Position numbers and translations under genes: made by a program. From NCBI GenBank assembly GCA_025937755.1, contig JAICQR010000004.1:1-55173 (forward strand): 55,173 nt of DNA. The letters run 5' to 3'. Each line of letters opens with the position of its first letter. Within the stretch, counting starts at the first letter, position 1. Origin of the DNA: Gemmatimonadales bacterium (GTDB lineage Bacteria > Gemmatimonadota > Gemmatimonadetes > Gemmatimonadales > GWC2-71-9). Shown here piece after piece: positions 43,553-51,951 of this stretch. Under the pieces are notes generated by a model. The model was given only the letters and a program-made list of their open reading frames with translations, was not told the origin of the DNA and did no database searches.

Positions 43553-44152
43553 TCACGAATCGCAGACGACGCTGCCCGACCTGGCTGGCGTAGTCCGCTC
43601 CCGATCAGTAGCAGGCCGCGTCCCTACTCGCCCGACCCAGACGACGCAGCTCGAGCCAGTCCACCCCTCGAGCGTCGAACGGCCGGTCCACCCGCTGTCG
43701 CTGGCGGACTCGATTCGCACCGTCACTCCCGGCCGCGGAATCAGACGCAGCGTCAGGTAGGAGAGGTTGCTGGCGTAGCGGGCGTTGTTGGCGAAGTGTT
43801 GTTCCTGGGCCGTGGCGAGGTTCTCGAGGTCCAGCCGGGGAGCAGTTGACCGCGGCGGCGCAGGCGGTGTCGCTGGAACACTTTGCTCTGGCGCCGGTTT
43901 GATCGGACCATCGGCCACGTCGGCCGCGCTGGGATAGTCGCGGGAGGCCGGCTCTTCTGTCCGCCGAGCTGACCGGCGCTCCTGCGGCGCTGGAGCCGGG
44001 GCACTGTCGGCGACCTGCATCGCCGACGAAGGTGGCGCTGGCTGACGTCCCAGGCCTTCGCAGGCGGTCAGCAGCAGGCCACCGGCCGCGAGCGCGACGA
44101 TGCAGCGGCAGCCCCGGATGCCGGGGACGTAGAAGGAGGGGGGGAACTCCAT
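43553..44152 (-). CDS. lipoprotein with type IV pilin-like C-terminal domain
   Basis: A 199-aa protein. Signal peptide IVALAAGGLLLTAC ends in a lipobox with Cys near residue 31. A Pro/Ala-rich linker (about residues 40-105) leads to a domain ENLATAQEQHFANNARYASNLSYL, RPGVTVRIESASDSGWTGRS and SSCVVWVG. That last domain matches the C-terminal part of bacterial type IV pilins and pseudopilins, with a Cys pair in place of the usual tail disulfide. There is no pilin methylation site. The start is ATG 44152. It is divergent from the amidohydrolase. Confidence 0.65.
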   Translation of the reverse strand: MEFPPSFYVPGIRGCRCIVALAAGGLLLTACEGLGRQPAPPSSAMQVADSAPAPAPQERRSARRTEEPASRDYPSAADVADGPIKPAPEQSVPATPPAPPRSTAPRLDLENLATAQEQHFANNARYASNLSYLTLRLIPRPGVTVRIESASDSGWTGRSTLEGWTGSSCVVWVGRVGTRPATDRERTTPARSGSVVCDS

Positions 44153-44220
44153 GGTATGATCGTACGCCCGGATCGAACGTGGCGCCAGATACGTGTCCAC
44201 CATGCCCGGAGGAAAATCGA

Positions 44221-45906
44221 ATGCGGCTGATCCACGGCTCCGCGCTGCTCATGCTATCGCTGGCCGCGTGCGCGCCTGCCTTGCAGCCTGCTCCGCCGGA
44301 TTACGACGTCATCATCCGGAACGGTACCATCTACGACGGGAGCGGTGGCGCCGGCATCCCGGCCGACGTCGGCATCAAGGGCGACACGATTGCCCGGATC
44401 GGCGATCTCGGCGGTGCGAGCGCTGCACGCGAAGTGGACGCCAGGGGCATGGCCGTGACCCCCGGGTTCATCAACATGCTGAGCTGGGCCAATGTCGCCC
44501 TGCTGCACGACGGCCGTTCCCAGGGTGACATCCGACAGGGCGTCACGCTCGAGGTGTTCGGCGAGGGCACCTCGATGGGGCCGCTCAGCGACTCCATGCG
44601 CGCCCGGTCGCTGGCCAATCAAGGAAGGATCAGGTACGACATTCCCTGGCGCACCTTGGGTGGCTACCTCCAGCACCTGGAGGACAGGGGCGTATCGACC
44701 AACGTCGCGTCGTTTGTGGGCGCCACCACGCTTCGTATCCACGAAGTGGGATACGATGACCGGCCGGCCACCGCGGACGAACTGACCCGGATGCAGGAGC
44801 TGGTGCGGGAAGCGATGCGCGAGGGAGCGCTGGGCGTCGGGTCGTCGCTCATCTACGCCCCTGCCAACTTCGCACCTACCGAGGAACTGGTGGCACTGGC
44901 CAGCACGGCCGGCGAATACGGTGGGATGTACATCTCCCATGTGCGTTCCGAAGGCGCAGGACTGCTGCCCGCGCTGGACGAGCTGATTCACATCGCCGAT
45001 GCGGCAGGGGTACGCGCGGAGATCTATCACCTCAAGGCGTCGGGACGCGCCAACTGGCCCCGGCTGGACAGCGCCATTGCCAAGGTCGATTCCGCCCGGG
45101 CCGCTGGTCTCGCCATAACAGCGGACATGTACACCTACCCTGCCAGCTCCACCGGACTCGACGCCACCATGCCGACCTGGGTGCAGGAGGGAGGGCATGA
45201 CGCCTGGGTCGCGCGCCTCAAGGATCCGGAAGTTCGCGCGCGGCTCGGTGCCGAAATGCGGGGCGATGGTTCCACCTATGACAACGCGTTTGCCAATTCG
45301 GGTGGCCCCGACGGCATCCTGCTGGTGTCGTTTCGGCAGGATTCGCTGCGCTACCTGGCGGGCAAGACGCTGGGTGAGGTGTCGCGGATGCGGGGGACTC
45401 CGCCCGAAGAGACAGCCATGGACCTCGTCATACAGGACGACAGCGACGTCGGTTGCGTCTTCTTCACCATGTCGGAAGACAACGTGCGCAAGAAGATCGC
45501 GCTGCCGTGGTTGAGCTTCGGCTCCGATGGAGGCTCGTACTCGGCCGAGGGCGTGTTTCTGCTCTCGGGCACCCATCCCCGGGCGTACGGCAACTTCGCC
45601 CGGTTGCTAGGCCGCTACGTCAGGCACGAGCAGGTCATTTCAATGGGCGAGGCCGTGCGCAAGCTCTCGGCGCTGCCAGCGAGCAATCTCCGCATCGAGC
45701 GCCGGGGTCAGCTCAAGCCGGGCTTCTTTGCTGACGTGGTGGTGTTCGACCCGGCCACCATTATTGACCACGCCACCTTCGAGCAGCCGCACCAGTACAG
45801 CACTGGGGTGCGCGACGTCTTCGTGAACGGCGTGCAGGTCCTGCAGGACGGTGAGCATACCGGCGCAATGCCGGGGAGGTTCGTGAAGGGGCCGGGGGCG
45901 CAGTAA
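44221..45906 (+). CDS. exported D-aminoacylase/amidohydrolase-family protein lacking HxH
   Basis: A 561-aa lipoprotein-type amidohydrolase (signal LLMLSLAACAP). It matches N-acyl-D-amino-acid deacylases: IIRNGTIYDGSGG, TPGFINMLSWANVALLHDGRS, TLEVFGEGTSMGPL, SHVRSEG, EIYHLKASG, FGSDGGS and QLKPGFFADVVVFDP. Normal members have GFID-x-H-x-H at the first metal site; here this is GFINMLSW with no His. Later ligands (His in SHVRSEG and EIYHLKASG, Asp in GSDGGS) remain. This looks like a one-metal subgroup. ATG 44221 is used, since upstream sequence is out-of-frame. Confidence 0.82.
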   Translation: MRLIHGSALLMLSLAACAPALQPAPPDYDVIIRNGTIYDGSGGAGIPADVGIKGDTIARIGDLGGASAAREVDARGMAVTPGFINMLSWANVALLHDGRSQGDIRQGVTLEVFGEGTSMGPLSDSMRARSLANQGRIRYDIPWRTLGGYLQHLEDRGVSTNVASFVGATTLRIHEVGYDDRPATADELTRMQELVREAMREGALGVGSSLIYAPANFAPTEELVALASTAGEYGGMYISHVRSEGAGLLPALDELIHIADAAGVRAEIYHLKASGRANWPRLDSAIAKVDSARAAGLAITADMYTYPASSTGLDATMPTWVQEGGHDAWVARLKDPEVRARLGAEMRGDGSTYDNAFANSGGPDGILLVSFRQDSLRYLAGKTLGEVSRMRGTPPEETAMDLVIQDDSDVGCVFFTMSEDNVRKKIALPWLSFGSDGGSYSAEGVFLLSGTHPRAYGNFARLLGRYVRHEQVISMGEAVRKLSALPASNLRIERRGQLKPGFFADVVVFDPATIIDHATFEQPHQYSTGVRDVFVNGVQVLQDGEHTGAMPGRFVKGPGAQ

Positions 45907-45940
45907 GTGGGAAGTGGGGAGTGGGAAGTGGGAAGTGGAA
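45905..45940. repeat. 7-mer tandem repeat between convergent genes
   Basis: AAGTGGG and GTGGGAA units begin in the amidohydrolase TAA (45904-45906) and end close to the argR stop (45949). The same unit as at 34095-34136. No complementary arm. Confidence 0.85.
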
Positions 45941-45948
45941 GCGACTGA

Positions 45949-46401
45949 TCAGGCGGGGCGTGTGAGTTCCTGAACCTGACGCACGAACCGGCGCTGCTGG
46001 GCGCGGCCACCGGTGGCGACGAAGATGGTGTCATCGCCAGCCAGGGTGCCAACTACCTCGGGCCACGCGAGCCGGTCCAGCGCCACACCCACCCGGTTCG
46101 CCTCCCCAGGCGGTGTGTGCAGCACCACCATCGCGTCGCCTGCGGTATCCACAGTGAGCACGCCCTCGGCGATGCGACGCTCGTCGGGGTCCTCCGAATT
46201 GCGCGCCGGCGCCTCGGGACGGCGATAGGCCCCGCCCGCCTTCACCAGGCCGAGGGCGGAGATGTCTCGGCTCACGCTGGACTGGGTCACGTCCCACCCC
46301 TCGGCAGCGAGCGCCTCCGCCAGTTCCTCCTGGGTGCGTACCGACCTGGTCTCTATCAGCTCCAGAATCTTGAGGTGCCGCTTGCGACGATCGGCCGTCA
46401 T
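45949..46401 (-). CDS. argR: arginine repressor
   Basis: A 150-aa regulator of the arginine genes, and the last gene of the arginine operon. The N-terminal winged HTH shows RRKRHLKILELIETRSVRTQEELAEAL and WDVTQSSVSRDISALGLVKAGG. The C-terminal oligomerisation/arginine-binding domain contains LTVDTAGDAMVVLHTPPGEANRVGVALDRL and the GDDTIFVATG segment with the Asp-Asp pair that binds arginine. ATG 46401 overlaps the argH stop by 4 nt, so the repressor is made with the pathway it controls. Confidence 0.92.
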   Translation of the reverse strand: MTADRRKRHLKILELIETRSVRTQEELAEALAAEGWDVTQSSVSRDISALGLVKAGGAYRRPEAPARNSEDPDERRIAEGVLTVDTAGDAMVVLHTPPGEANRVGVALDRLAWPEVVGTLAGDDTIFVATGGRAQQRRFVRQVQELTRPA

Positions 46402-47774
46402 GCCGGTATCCTCCTTCCGGTCAGTCGAGCCATTGCGCGCTCGAACCGCTGTCGCTCGGCGCGGCTCCACCTGCGCGCGGCACGAGCCCGGATGGCGGCT
46501 TCGCGGAGCCCCGGATTGCCCACACCACCGGTGCTGCTGCGCCGCCGGATGACGTCCTGCACGCTCGGCGCAGCATGCACCTTGCCGGCCGACAGCTCAT
46601 CAGCCACATCGCGGTAGGCCCGACGGAAGGGCTCACCCAGTTCTACCCGGCGCATCACCTCGTCGGTCGCCAGCGCTCCTCCCTCCAGCGCGGCACCGCA
46701 ACGCTCGCGATCCGCTCCCAGCGCGCTGATTACCCGCGGCAGCATCGTCAGCATCTCGCCGGTGCGGTCCAGTCCGCGGAACAGCGGCTCCTTGAGGAGC
46801 TGGAAGTCGCGGTGGTACCCGCTACCCAACCGTGCCTTCAGTGCCATGACCGCAGCCAGGTCGCCTTCCACCGCAGCTGCACGCGCCCGCGTCAGCTCGA
46901 ACAGATCAGGATTGTGCTTGTGCGGCATGATGCTGCTGCCAGTCGTGAACTCCGCCGGCAAGACGAAGTATCCGAACTCCTCTGCGCTGTACAGAATGAC
47001 ATCGGTGGAAAGCCTGGACAGCTCGTGGCCAGCCTGGGTGCACCAGAAGAGTACGGCAGCCTCGAGCTTGCCCCGGCCGTTCTGCACCGAAGCGAGGTTG
47101 CGGTCCAGCCCGCCGAAGCCCAGCGCGCGGGCAACGCGCTCGCGCGGCAACGGAAGCGGTACTCCATAGCCGGCAGCGCTGCCCAGCGGTGAGCGGTCCA
47201 CCCGCTCCCAAAGCGTCGGCAATTCCTCGATCGTGTCCAGCAGCCCCTCGGCCAGCGCGCCGGCCCAGAGTGCCACGGAAGACGGCATGGCGCGCCGCTG
47301 GTGGGTGTAGCCGGGCAAAAGCACGCGCTGGTGCGTACGACCGAACTGCAGCAGCGCCTCCGCGACATCGAGGGCGCCGTCGTGGAGTTCCAGCAGCCGG
47401 TCCTTCAGCATGAGTCGCAGGTCCACAGCTACCTGATCGTTGCGCGAGCGACCGGTGTGGAGCCGCTCACCAGCACCACGGTCGCGACGGGTGAGCCATG
47501 CCTCCACCGCGCTGTGGGCATCTTCCTGCATTGCCCCAATACCAAGCTTCCCCGATTCGACCGCACGCAGTGCAGCCCTGAGTCCGGCGCGGAGCCGGAC
47601 GTGCTCCCTGCCGGAGATGAGCCGTGCGGCGAGCAGTCCTTCGATGTGGCCGAGGCTGCCGAGCACGTCCCACTTGAGCAGTCGCGTATCCCAGTGCGGA
47701 TCATCACCGATGCTGTAGGCCAGCATCGCCGCATCAGGACTGGCATTGGGCTGCCAGAGGGTCCGCGGGCTCAC
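46398..47774 (-). CDS. argH: argininosuccinate lyase
   Basis: Last enzyme of arginine biosynthesis, splitting argininosuccinate to arginine and fumarate. It is 458 aa with the superfamily signature TTGSSIMPHKHNPD (the mobile catalytic loop, near residue 285), HTGRSRNDQVAVDLRL, and TPGYTHQRRAMPSS-type substrate loop (LPGYTHQRRAMPSS). The start is ATG 47774, overlapping the argE' stop by 4 nt; the stop overlaps argR by 4 nt. Confidence 0.95.
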   Translation of the reverse strand: MSPRTLWQPNASPDAAMLAYSIGDDPHWDTRLLKWDVLGSLGHIEGLLAARLISGREHVRLRAGLRAALRAVESGKLGIGAMQEDAHSAVEAWLTRRDRGAGERLHTGRSRNDQVAVDLRLMLKDRLLELHDGALDVAEALLQFGRTHQRVLLPGYTHQRRAMPSSVALWAGALAEGLLDTIEELPTLWERVDRSPLGSAAGYGVPLPLPRERVARALGFGGLDRNLASVQNGRGKLEAAVLFWCTQAGHELSRLSTDVILYSAEEFGYFVLPAEFTTGSSIMPHKHNPDLFELTRARAAAVEGDLAAVMALKARLGSGYHRDFQLLKEPLFRGLDRTGEMLTMLPRVISALGADRERCGAALEGGALATDEVMRRVELGEPFRRAYRDVADELSAGKVHAAPSVQDVIRRRSSTGGVGNPGLREAAIRARAARRWSRAERQRFERAMARLTGRRIPA

Positions 47775-48847
47775 GAGAGATAATCCTTCGCCACGCGGGC
47801 GTAGTACCCTCGCGCCGCACTCACCTCATGCAGATCCACATGCTCGTCAGGAGTATGCGAGCGCCGACTGGTGCCAGGACCGCACTTCACCACGTCCGTG
47901 TCCCGCAGGAAGACCCAGTCCGAGCAGGTAGGGCTGCCATACAGCTCGGCCTGCGGCCGAAGCCGCCCAAGCACTTCGAGCAGCCGCGAGGGCCCCGGCG
48001 TCTCACATGGGACCAGCCGGTCTGATGTCACGACTACCTCGGACTTGAGCCGTTCGCGCAGCCGGGTCGCGATGGCTTCATGGGGCCACGCCGGTGTGCT
48101 GCGGATGTCGAGCACCGCCCGGGCCGAGGGTGGCGTCACGTTTCGGCTGACGCCGCCCTCGAGCATGGTCGCGGTGACGGTGGGAGCGCCCAGCAGGCCG
48201 TGAGGCCGGTCGGGGAAGAGACCCCCGAGCGCCACGAGGTCCTCGGCCAGTGTGGTGACGGCATTGACGAACTCGCCATCCGCCACCGCATAGCCGGCAT
48301 GGCGCTGGTCGCCGTACGCGACGAGATCAACCATCATCAGCCCGCGCTGGGCAATTGCGAGGTCGAGATTGGTCGGCTCGCCTACGACGGCTGCATCCAC
48401 CTTGCCGGTGCGGGCGAGCGCCTCCGGCATGGACGTGTGCCGGGTCTCCTCGCCGTAGCCGAGAATCACGACAAGTTCGCCATGAAGCGCCGACGGATCG
48501 GCGGCGACATCGCGAGCGGCGTACAGCATCGCAGCCACCGAAGCTTTTGCGTCTCCCGAACCTCTGCCATAGAGCTTTCCGGTTTCGATGGTGGCCTCGA
48601 AGGGCTCGCGCAGCCAGCCGTCGCCTGCGGGCACGGTGTCGAGATGCGACACGAATGCCAGGCGACTGCCGGGCGCGGCACCACGGACGGTCACCCGCAC
48701 TCCCGCGTCATCGCGAACGACCTCGAGACCCCACTCGCGCACGCGACGCTCGACGAGGATGCCCACGGCCTCCTCGTCGCCGCTCACCGACGGCGTACCT
48801 ACCAGCTCCCGCAGAAGCTCAATCTCGTCCGGCCAGGTCAACGCCAA
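47771..48847 (-). CDS. argE: M20 deacylase of the arginine pathway (ArgE'-like)
   Basis: A 358-aa M20 metallopeptidase-fold deacylase. It shows FVSHLDTVP (metal His/Asp), GRGSGDAKASVAAML, the general-base Glu pair in GYGEETRH, and VGEPTNLDLAIAQRG. In pathways with argF' the substrate is N-acylcitrulline rather than N-acetylornithine, so this is best read as N-acetyl- or N-succinyl-citrulline deacylase (assigned from context). Its ATG region overlaps argB by 29 nt, the largest overlap in this operon, and its stop overlaps argH by 4 nt. Confidence 0.85.
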   Translation of the reverse strand: MALTWPDEIELLRELVGTPSVSGDEEAVGILVERRVREWGLEVVRDDAGVRVTVRGAAPGSRLAFVSHLDTVPAGDGWLREPFEATIETGKLYGRGSGDAKASVAAMLYAARDVAADPSALHGELVVILGYGEETRHTSMPEALARTGKVDAAVVGEPTNLDLAIAQRGLMMVDLVAYGDQRHAGYAVADGEFVNAVTTLAEDLVALGGLFPDRPHGLLGAPTVTATMLEGGVSRNVTPPSARAVLDIRSTPAWPHEAIATRLRERLKSEVVVTSDRLVPCETPGPSRLLEVLGRLRPQAELYGSPTCSDWVFLRDTDVVKCGPGTSRRSHTPDEHVDLHEVSAARGYYARVAKDYLS

Positions 48848-49787
48848 GGTAGGTCGCTTTCTCCTTTCGGCCGACGATCATGGTGCCACAGCCGGCACCG
48901 GTGAACACCTCCAGCAGCAGCGCGTCCGGCTGGCTGCCGTCGATGATGTGGGTGCGCTCGACCCCGTTGGTTGCGGCCCGGATGCACGCCTCTACCTTGG
49001 GCCGCATGCCGCCGGCCAGCGCGCCGCTCTGCATCAGCTCGGTCAGGTCGTCGGGATCGGCAAACGTCACCAGGGTCGAAGGATCGCTCCGGTCACGCAG
49101 CACCCCTGGGACGCCAGTGAGAAAAATCAGCTTCTGCGCGTGGAGGGCCGTGGCGATGGTCTCGGCCACGGTGTCGGCGTTCACATTATAGACGTTGCCG
49201 TCGTCGTCGCCCGCAAGGCTCGCGATTACGGGCACGAAGCGCGCGTCGAGCAGGCTGGAGATGACGCGCGGGTCGGTCCGGTCGATATCGCCCACGTGGC
49301 CGAAATCCACCACCTCTTCCCTGCCGCTGTCGTCCATCACCGGCACCGGCGGGCGCCTGTGCGCGGTGAGCAGGTCGGCGTCGACTCCGCTCAAGCCAAC
49401 GGCCTGCACCCGGTGCTCCCGGAGTGCCGACAGCAGGTCGGTGGTGAGCAGGCCCGAGTAGACCATCTTGGCCACTTCCAGCGCGTCATCATCGGTGATC
49501 CGCCTGCCGGCAACCAGGCGCGGCTCGCGGCCCAGTCGGCGCGACATGGCCGAGGCCTGCGGCCCGCCGCCATGGACCACTACCAGGCGAATGCCCAGCG
49601 AGTGAAGCAGGGCCAGCTGCGCTGCGACCTGGTCCAGCACGGCTTCGTCCTGGAGGACGTCTCCGCCGAGCTTGACCACGAACACCTGATCACGATAGTG
49701 CCGGACGTACCGCAGCGCGCCCTTGAGGCCGGCGATGCCGCGGCTGGGATCCAGACTCATCCGTTCGGTCTCCTGTCGACTTTCCAT
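48819..49787 (-). CDS. argB: N-acylglutamate kinase
   Basis: A 322-aa amino-acid kinase-fold enzyme that phosphorylates N-acetyl- (or N-succinyl-)glutamate. N-terminal FVVKLGGDVLQDE, the glycine-rich HGGGPQASAMSRRLG, VNADTVAETIATAL and GVPGVLRD are visible. It is slightly longer than the usual 260-300 aa because of a helical N-terminus. Its ATG forms TAATG with the argF' stop (1-nt overlap). No N-acetyltransferase domain is fused to it, so it does not supply the missing first step. Confidence 0.9.
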   Translation of the reverse strand: MESRQETERMSLDPSRGIAGLKGALRYVRHYRDQVFVVKLGGDVLQDEAVLDQVAAQLALLHSLGIRLVVVHGGGPQASAMSRRLGREPRLVAGRRITDDDALEVAKMVYSGLLTTDLLSALREHRVQAVGLSGVDADLLTAHRRPPVPVMDDSGREEVVDFGHVGDIDRTDPRVISSLLDARFVPVIASLAGDDDGNVYNVNADTVAETIATALHAQKLIFLTGVPGVLRDRSDPSTLVTFADPDDLTELMQSGALAGGMRPKVEACIRAATNGVERTHIIDGSQPDALLLEVFTGAGCGTMIVGRKEKATYLGVDLAGRD

Positions 49788-50800
49788 TACGGCCGTCCGA
49801 GCAGTTCCAGCAGCACCGCCCGCTGCACATGCAGCCGGTTCTCTGCCTCGTTCACGACTACACTGTTGGGCCCGTCCAGCACCGCATCATCGATCTCGAC
49901 GTTGCGGCGCACCGGCAGGCAGTGCAGCACAATGCCCTTGCCGTCCCTCGTCGCGCGCAGCCGGTCACTGGTCAGGCGCCACTCGCGATGCGGCTTCCGC
50001 AACGCCGCTCCCTCTTCCGGCCGTCCGAACGCGCCCAGCGCGCCCCACGCCTTCACATACACGGCGTCCGCTCCGTGCATCGCGCTGTCGAGATCGTCAG
50101 AAACGCTGACCGTCCCGCCCGCAGCCCCTGCCAGCCGGGTGATGGTGGCCATGTCGTCCGGGTCGAGATCAAAGCCGGGAGGCCGGGCCACCACCAGATC
50201 CATCCCCATCATCGCACCGGCGATGGCCGCACTGGCCGGGACCGCCGTTGGCAGCGCCTTGGGATGCCATGCCCACGAGAGCACAAACTTCTTGCCGCGC
50301 GTCTGGCCAAGGTGTTCGCGGAGCGTCAGTGCATCGGCCAGGCCCTGGCAGGGATGCCGGCGAGTGCTCTCGAGATTGATGACCGGCTTGTCGGAGTAGT
50401 GGGCAAAGTCGCGGATGAGCCGGTCCTCGCGTTCGACCGCCCAGTCATTGCCTTTGGGGAACGCGCGCACCGCCAGCGCATCGGCGTACCGTGCCAGCAC
50501 CCGTGCCGCGTCCACGACATGCTCCACCGAGGAGCCATCCATCACCACACCATGCTCGGTCTCGAGGGTCCATGATCCCTTGCCCGGCTCCAGCACCAGC
50601 GCGTGGCCGCCGTGAAGGAACATCGCGGTCTCGAAACTCGTCCTGGTGCGAAGGCTCGGGTCCATGAAGATCATCGCCAGCACCCGGCGCTCGAGCCCGC
50701 CCTCGATCTCGCCTCGCTTGATCCGCGCAGCGAGTCGGAGCAAGGCCTCCACGCCGTCGGCGCCCCAGTCCTCCATCGCGAGGAAGTCGCGCTTGCTCAT
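49787..50800 (-). CDS. argF': N-acetyl/N-succinyl-ornithine carbamoyltransferase
   Basis: A 337-aa transcarbamylase of the AOTCase/SOTCase group, not classical ornithine transcarbamylase. Signatures are MDPSLRTRTSFE (carbamoyl-phosphate site), HGGHALVLEPGKGSW (Trp77), MDGSSVEH and the C-terminal HCLPVRRNVEIDDAVLDGPN followed by NEAENRLHVQ. The residue matching Glu92 of Xanthomonas AOTCase is Val92 here; the Bacteroides SOTCase has Pro at this place. The pathway therefore transfers the carbamoyl group to an N-acylated ornithine. The start ATG 50800 overlaps argD by 4 nt. Confidence 0.9.
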   Translation of the reverse strand: MSKRDFLAMEDWGADGVEALLRLAARIKRGEIEGGLERRVLAMIFMDPSLRTRTSFETAMFLHGGHALVLEPGKGSWTLETEHGVVMDGSSVEHVVDAARVLARYADALAVRAFPKGNDWAVEREDRLIRDFAHYSDKPVINLESTRRHPCQGLADALTLREHLGQTRGKKFVLSWAWHPKALPTAVPASAAIAGAMMGMDLVVARPPGFDLDPDDMATITRLAGAAGGTVSVSDDLDSAMHGADAVYVKAWGALGAFGRPEEGAALRKPHREWRLTSDRLRATRDGKGIVLHCLPVRRNVEIDDAVLDGPNSVVVNEAENRLHVQRAVLLELLGRP

Positions 50801-51951
50801 GCGAGCACCTCGCGGAGAGAGCCGAGCAGCAGGTCGGCTTCGGCCAGGCTGAACGAAAGCGGCGGCATCAGCCGCAGCACCGCGGGATCGGTGGACGTGC
50901 CGGTCAGCACCCGGCGCTCGAACATCGCGCGCTGGACCTGAGCTGCAGGACGCTCCAGGCGCAGGCCGAGCAGCAGGCCGCGCCCCTGCACCTGCGGCAC
51001 TCCGATGGACGCTGCACCCGCAACGATGTGGTCACTCACCCGGGTGACATTCTCGAGCAATGCCTCCTCATCGATGACCTCGAGTGTCGCGATTGCCGCG
51101 GCGCACGGCACCGGGCCACCACCGAAGGTGCTGCCCAGGTCGCCGATGGCCACCTGGCTGGCGATGGCGCTGGACGCGATCGTTGCCGAGATCGGCATGC
51201 CCGAGCCCAGGCCCTTGGCCATGGTCAGCAGGTCCGGCGTCACCCCGAACGACTCTGCTGCCGTGAAGTGCCCGCTGCGGCCAACGCCACACTGGATCTC
51301 GTCGAAGATCATCAGCACGCCGCGCTCGGCTGTCACTTCCCTTGCCCGATCGAGGAATTCGACCGAGCAGTCTCGCGCCCCCATCATCCCCTGGACCGGC
51401 TCTACGATCAGCGCCGCGACATCGTCGCCCAGAAGCCGGTCGAGCGCAGCAACGTCGTTGAACGGCACCTTCGCCGAGAGTTGCACGCCCGCTCGGCGGG
51501 CGGACGCCATGTATTTCTCGCCGTCGGTCACCGCGAGACAGCCGAGAGTACGGCCATGCCAGCCGCCCTCGATTGATACGACCCGCTGGCGACCGGTCAC
51601 CTTGCGGGCCAGGTGCAGCGCGTTCTCGTTGGCCTCGGCGCCCGAGTTGGCGAAGAACACGCCCGACAGCGGCGCTGGCATTCTGGCGACCAGCAGCTCC
51701 GCCAGCCGCTCGCGGTTGGGATGCGGCAGTACCGTGGAGTAGAAGAGCAATTGCGCGGCCTGCTTCGCGATCGCCGCCACCACATGCGGATGGCTGTGGC
51801 CGGTGGAGGAAACGGCGTGGCCGCCGTACGCGTCGAGCCAGCGCTGTCCCAGGTCGTCGGTGATCCACGAACCGCTGCCCGACACCGGACGCACCGGCAT
51901 CTGGGCATACACCGGCAGCAGCGCGGACTCGGCGGCCGGCCGGCTCAGCAC
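50797..51951 (-). CDS. argD: N-acylornithine aminotransferase
   Basis: A 384-aa class III PLP aminotransferase. It shows FANSGAEANENALHLARK, VEPVQGMMG, the Asp of the PLP pyridine site in FDEIQCGVGRSG, and the Schiff-base Lys in TMAKGLGSGMPI. It converts N-acylglutamate semialdehyde to N-acylornithine. The start at ATG 51951 overlaps argC by 7 nt, and its stop overlaps argF' by 4 nt. Confidence 0.93.
   Translation of the reverse strand: MLSRPAAESALLPVYAQMPVRPVSGSGSWITDDLGQRWLDAYGGHAVSSTGHSHPHVVAAIAKQAAQLLFYSTVLPHPNRERLAELLVARMPAPLSGVFFANSGAEANENALHLARKVTGRQRVVSIEGGWHGRTLGCLAVTDGEKYMASARRAGVQLSAKVPFNDVAALDRLLGDDVAALIVEPVQGMMGARDCSVEFLDRAREVTAERGVLMIFDEIQCGVGRSGHFTAAESFGVTPDLLTMAKGLGSGMPISATIASSAIASQVAIGDLGSTFGGGPVPCAAAIATLEVIDEEALLENVTRVSDHIVAGAASIGVPQVQGRGLLLGLRLERPAAQVQRAMFERRVLTGTSTDPAVLRLMPPLSFSLAEADLLLGSLREVLA

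Noticed and set aside
44254-45576. 440-aa minus-strand open frame
   Set aside because: Antisense to the amidohydrolase; composition without any recognisable domain.
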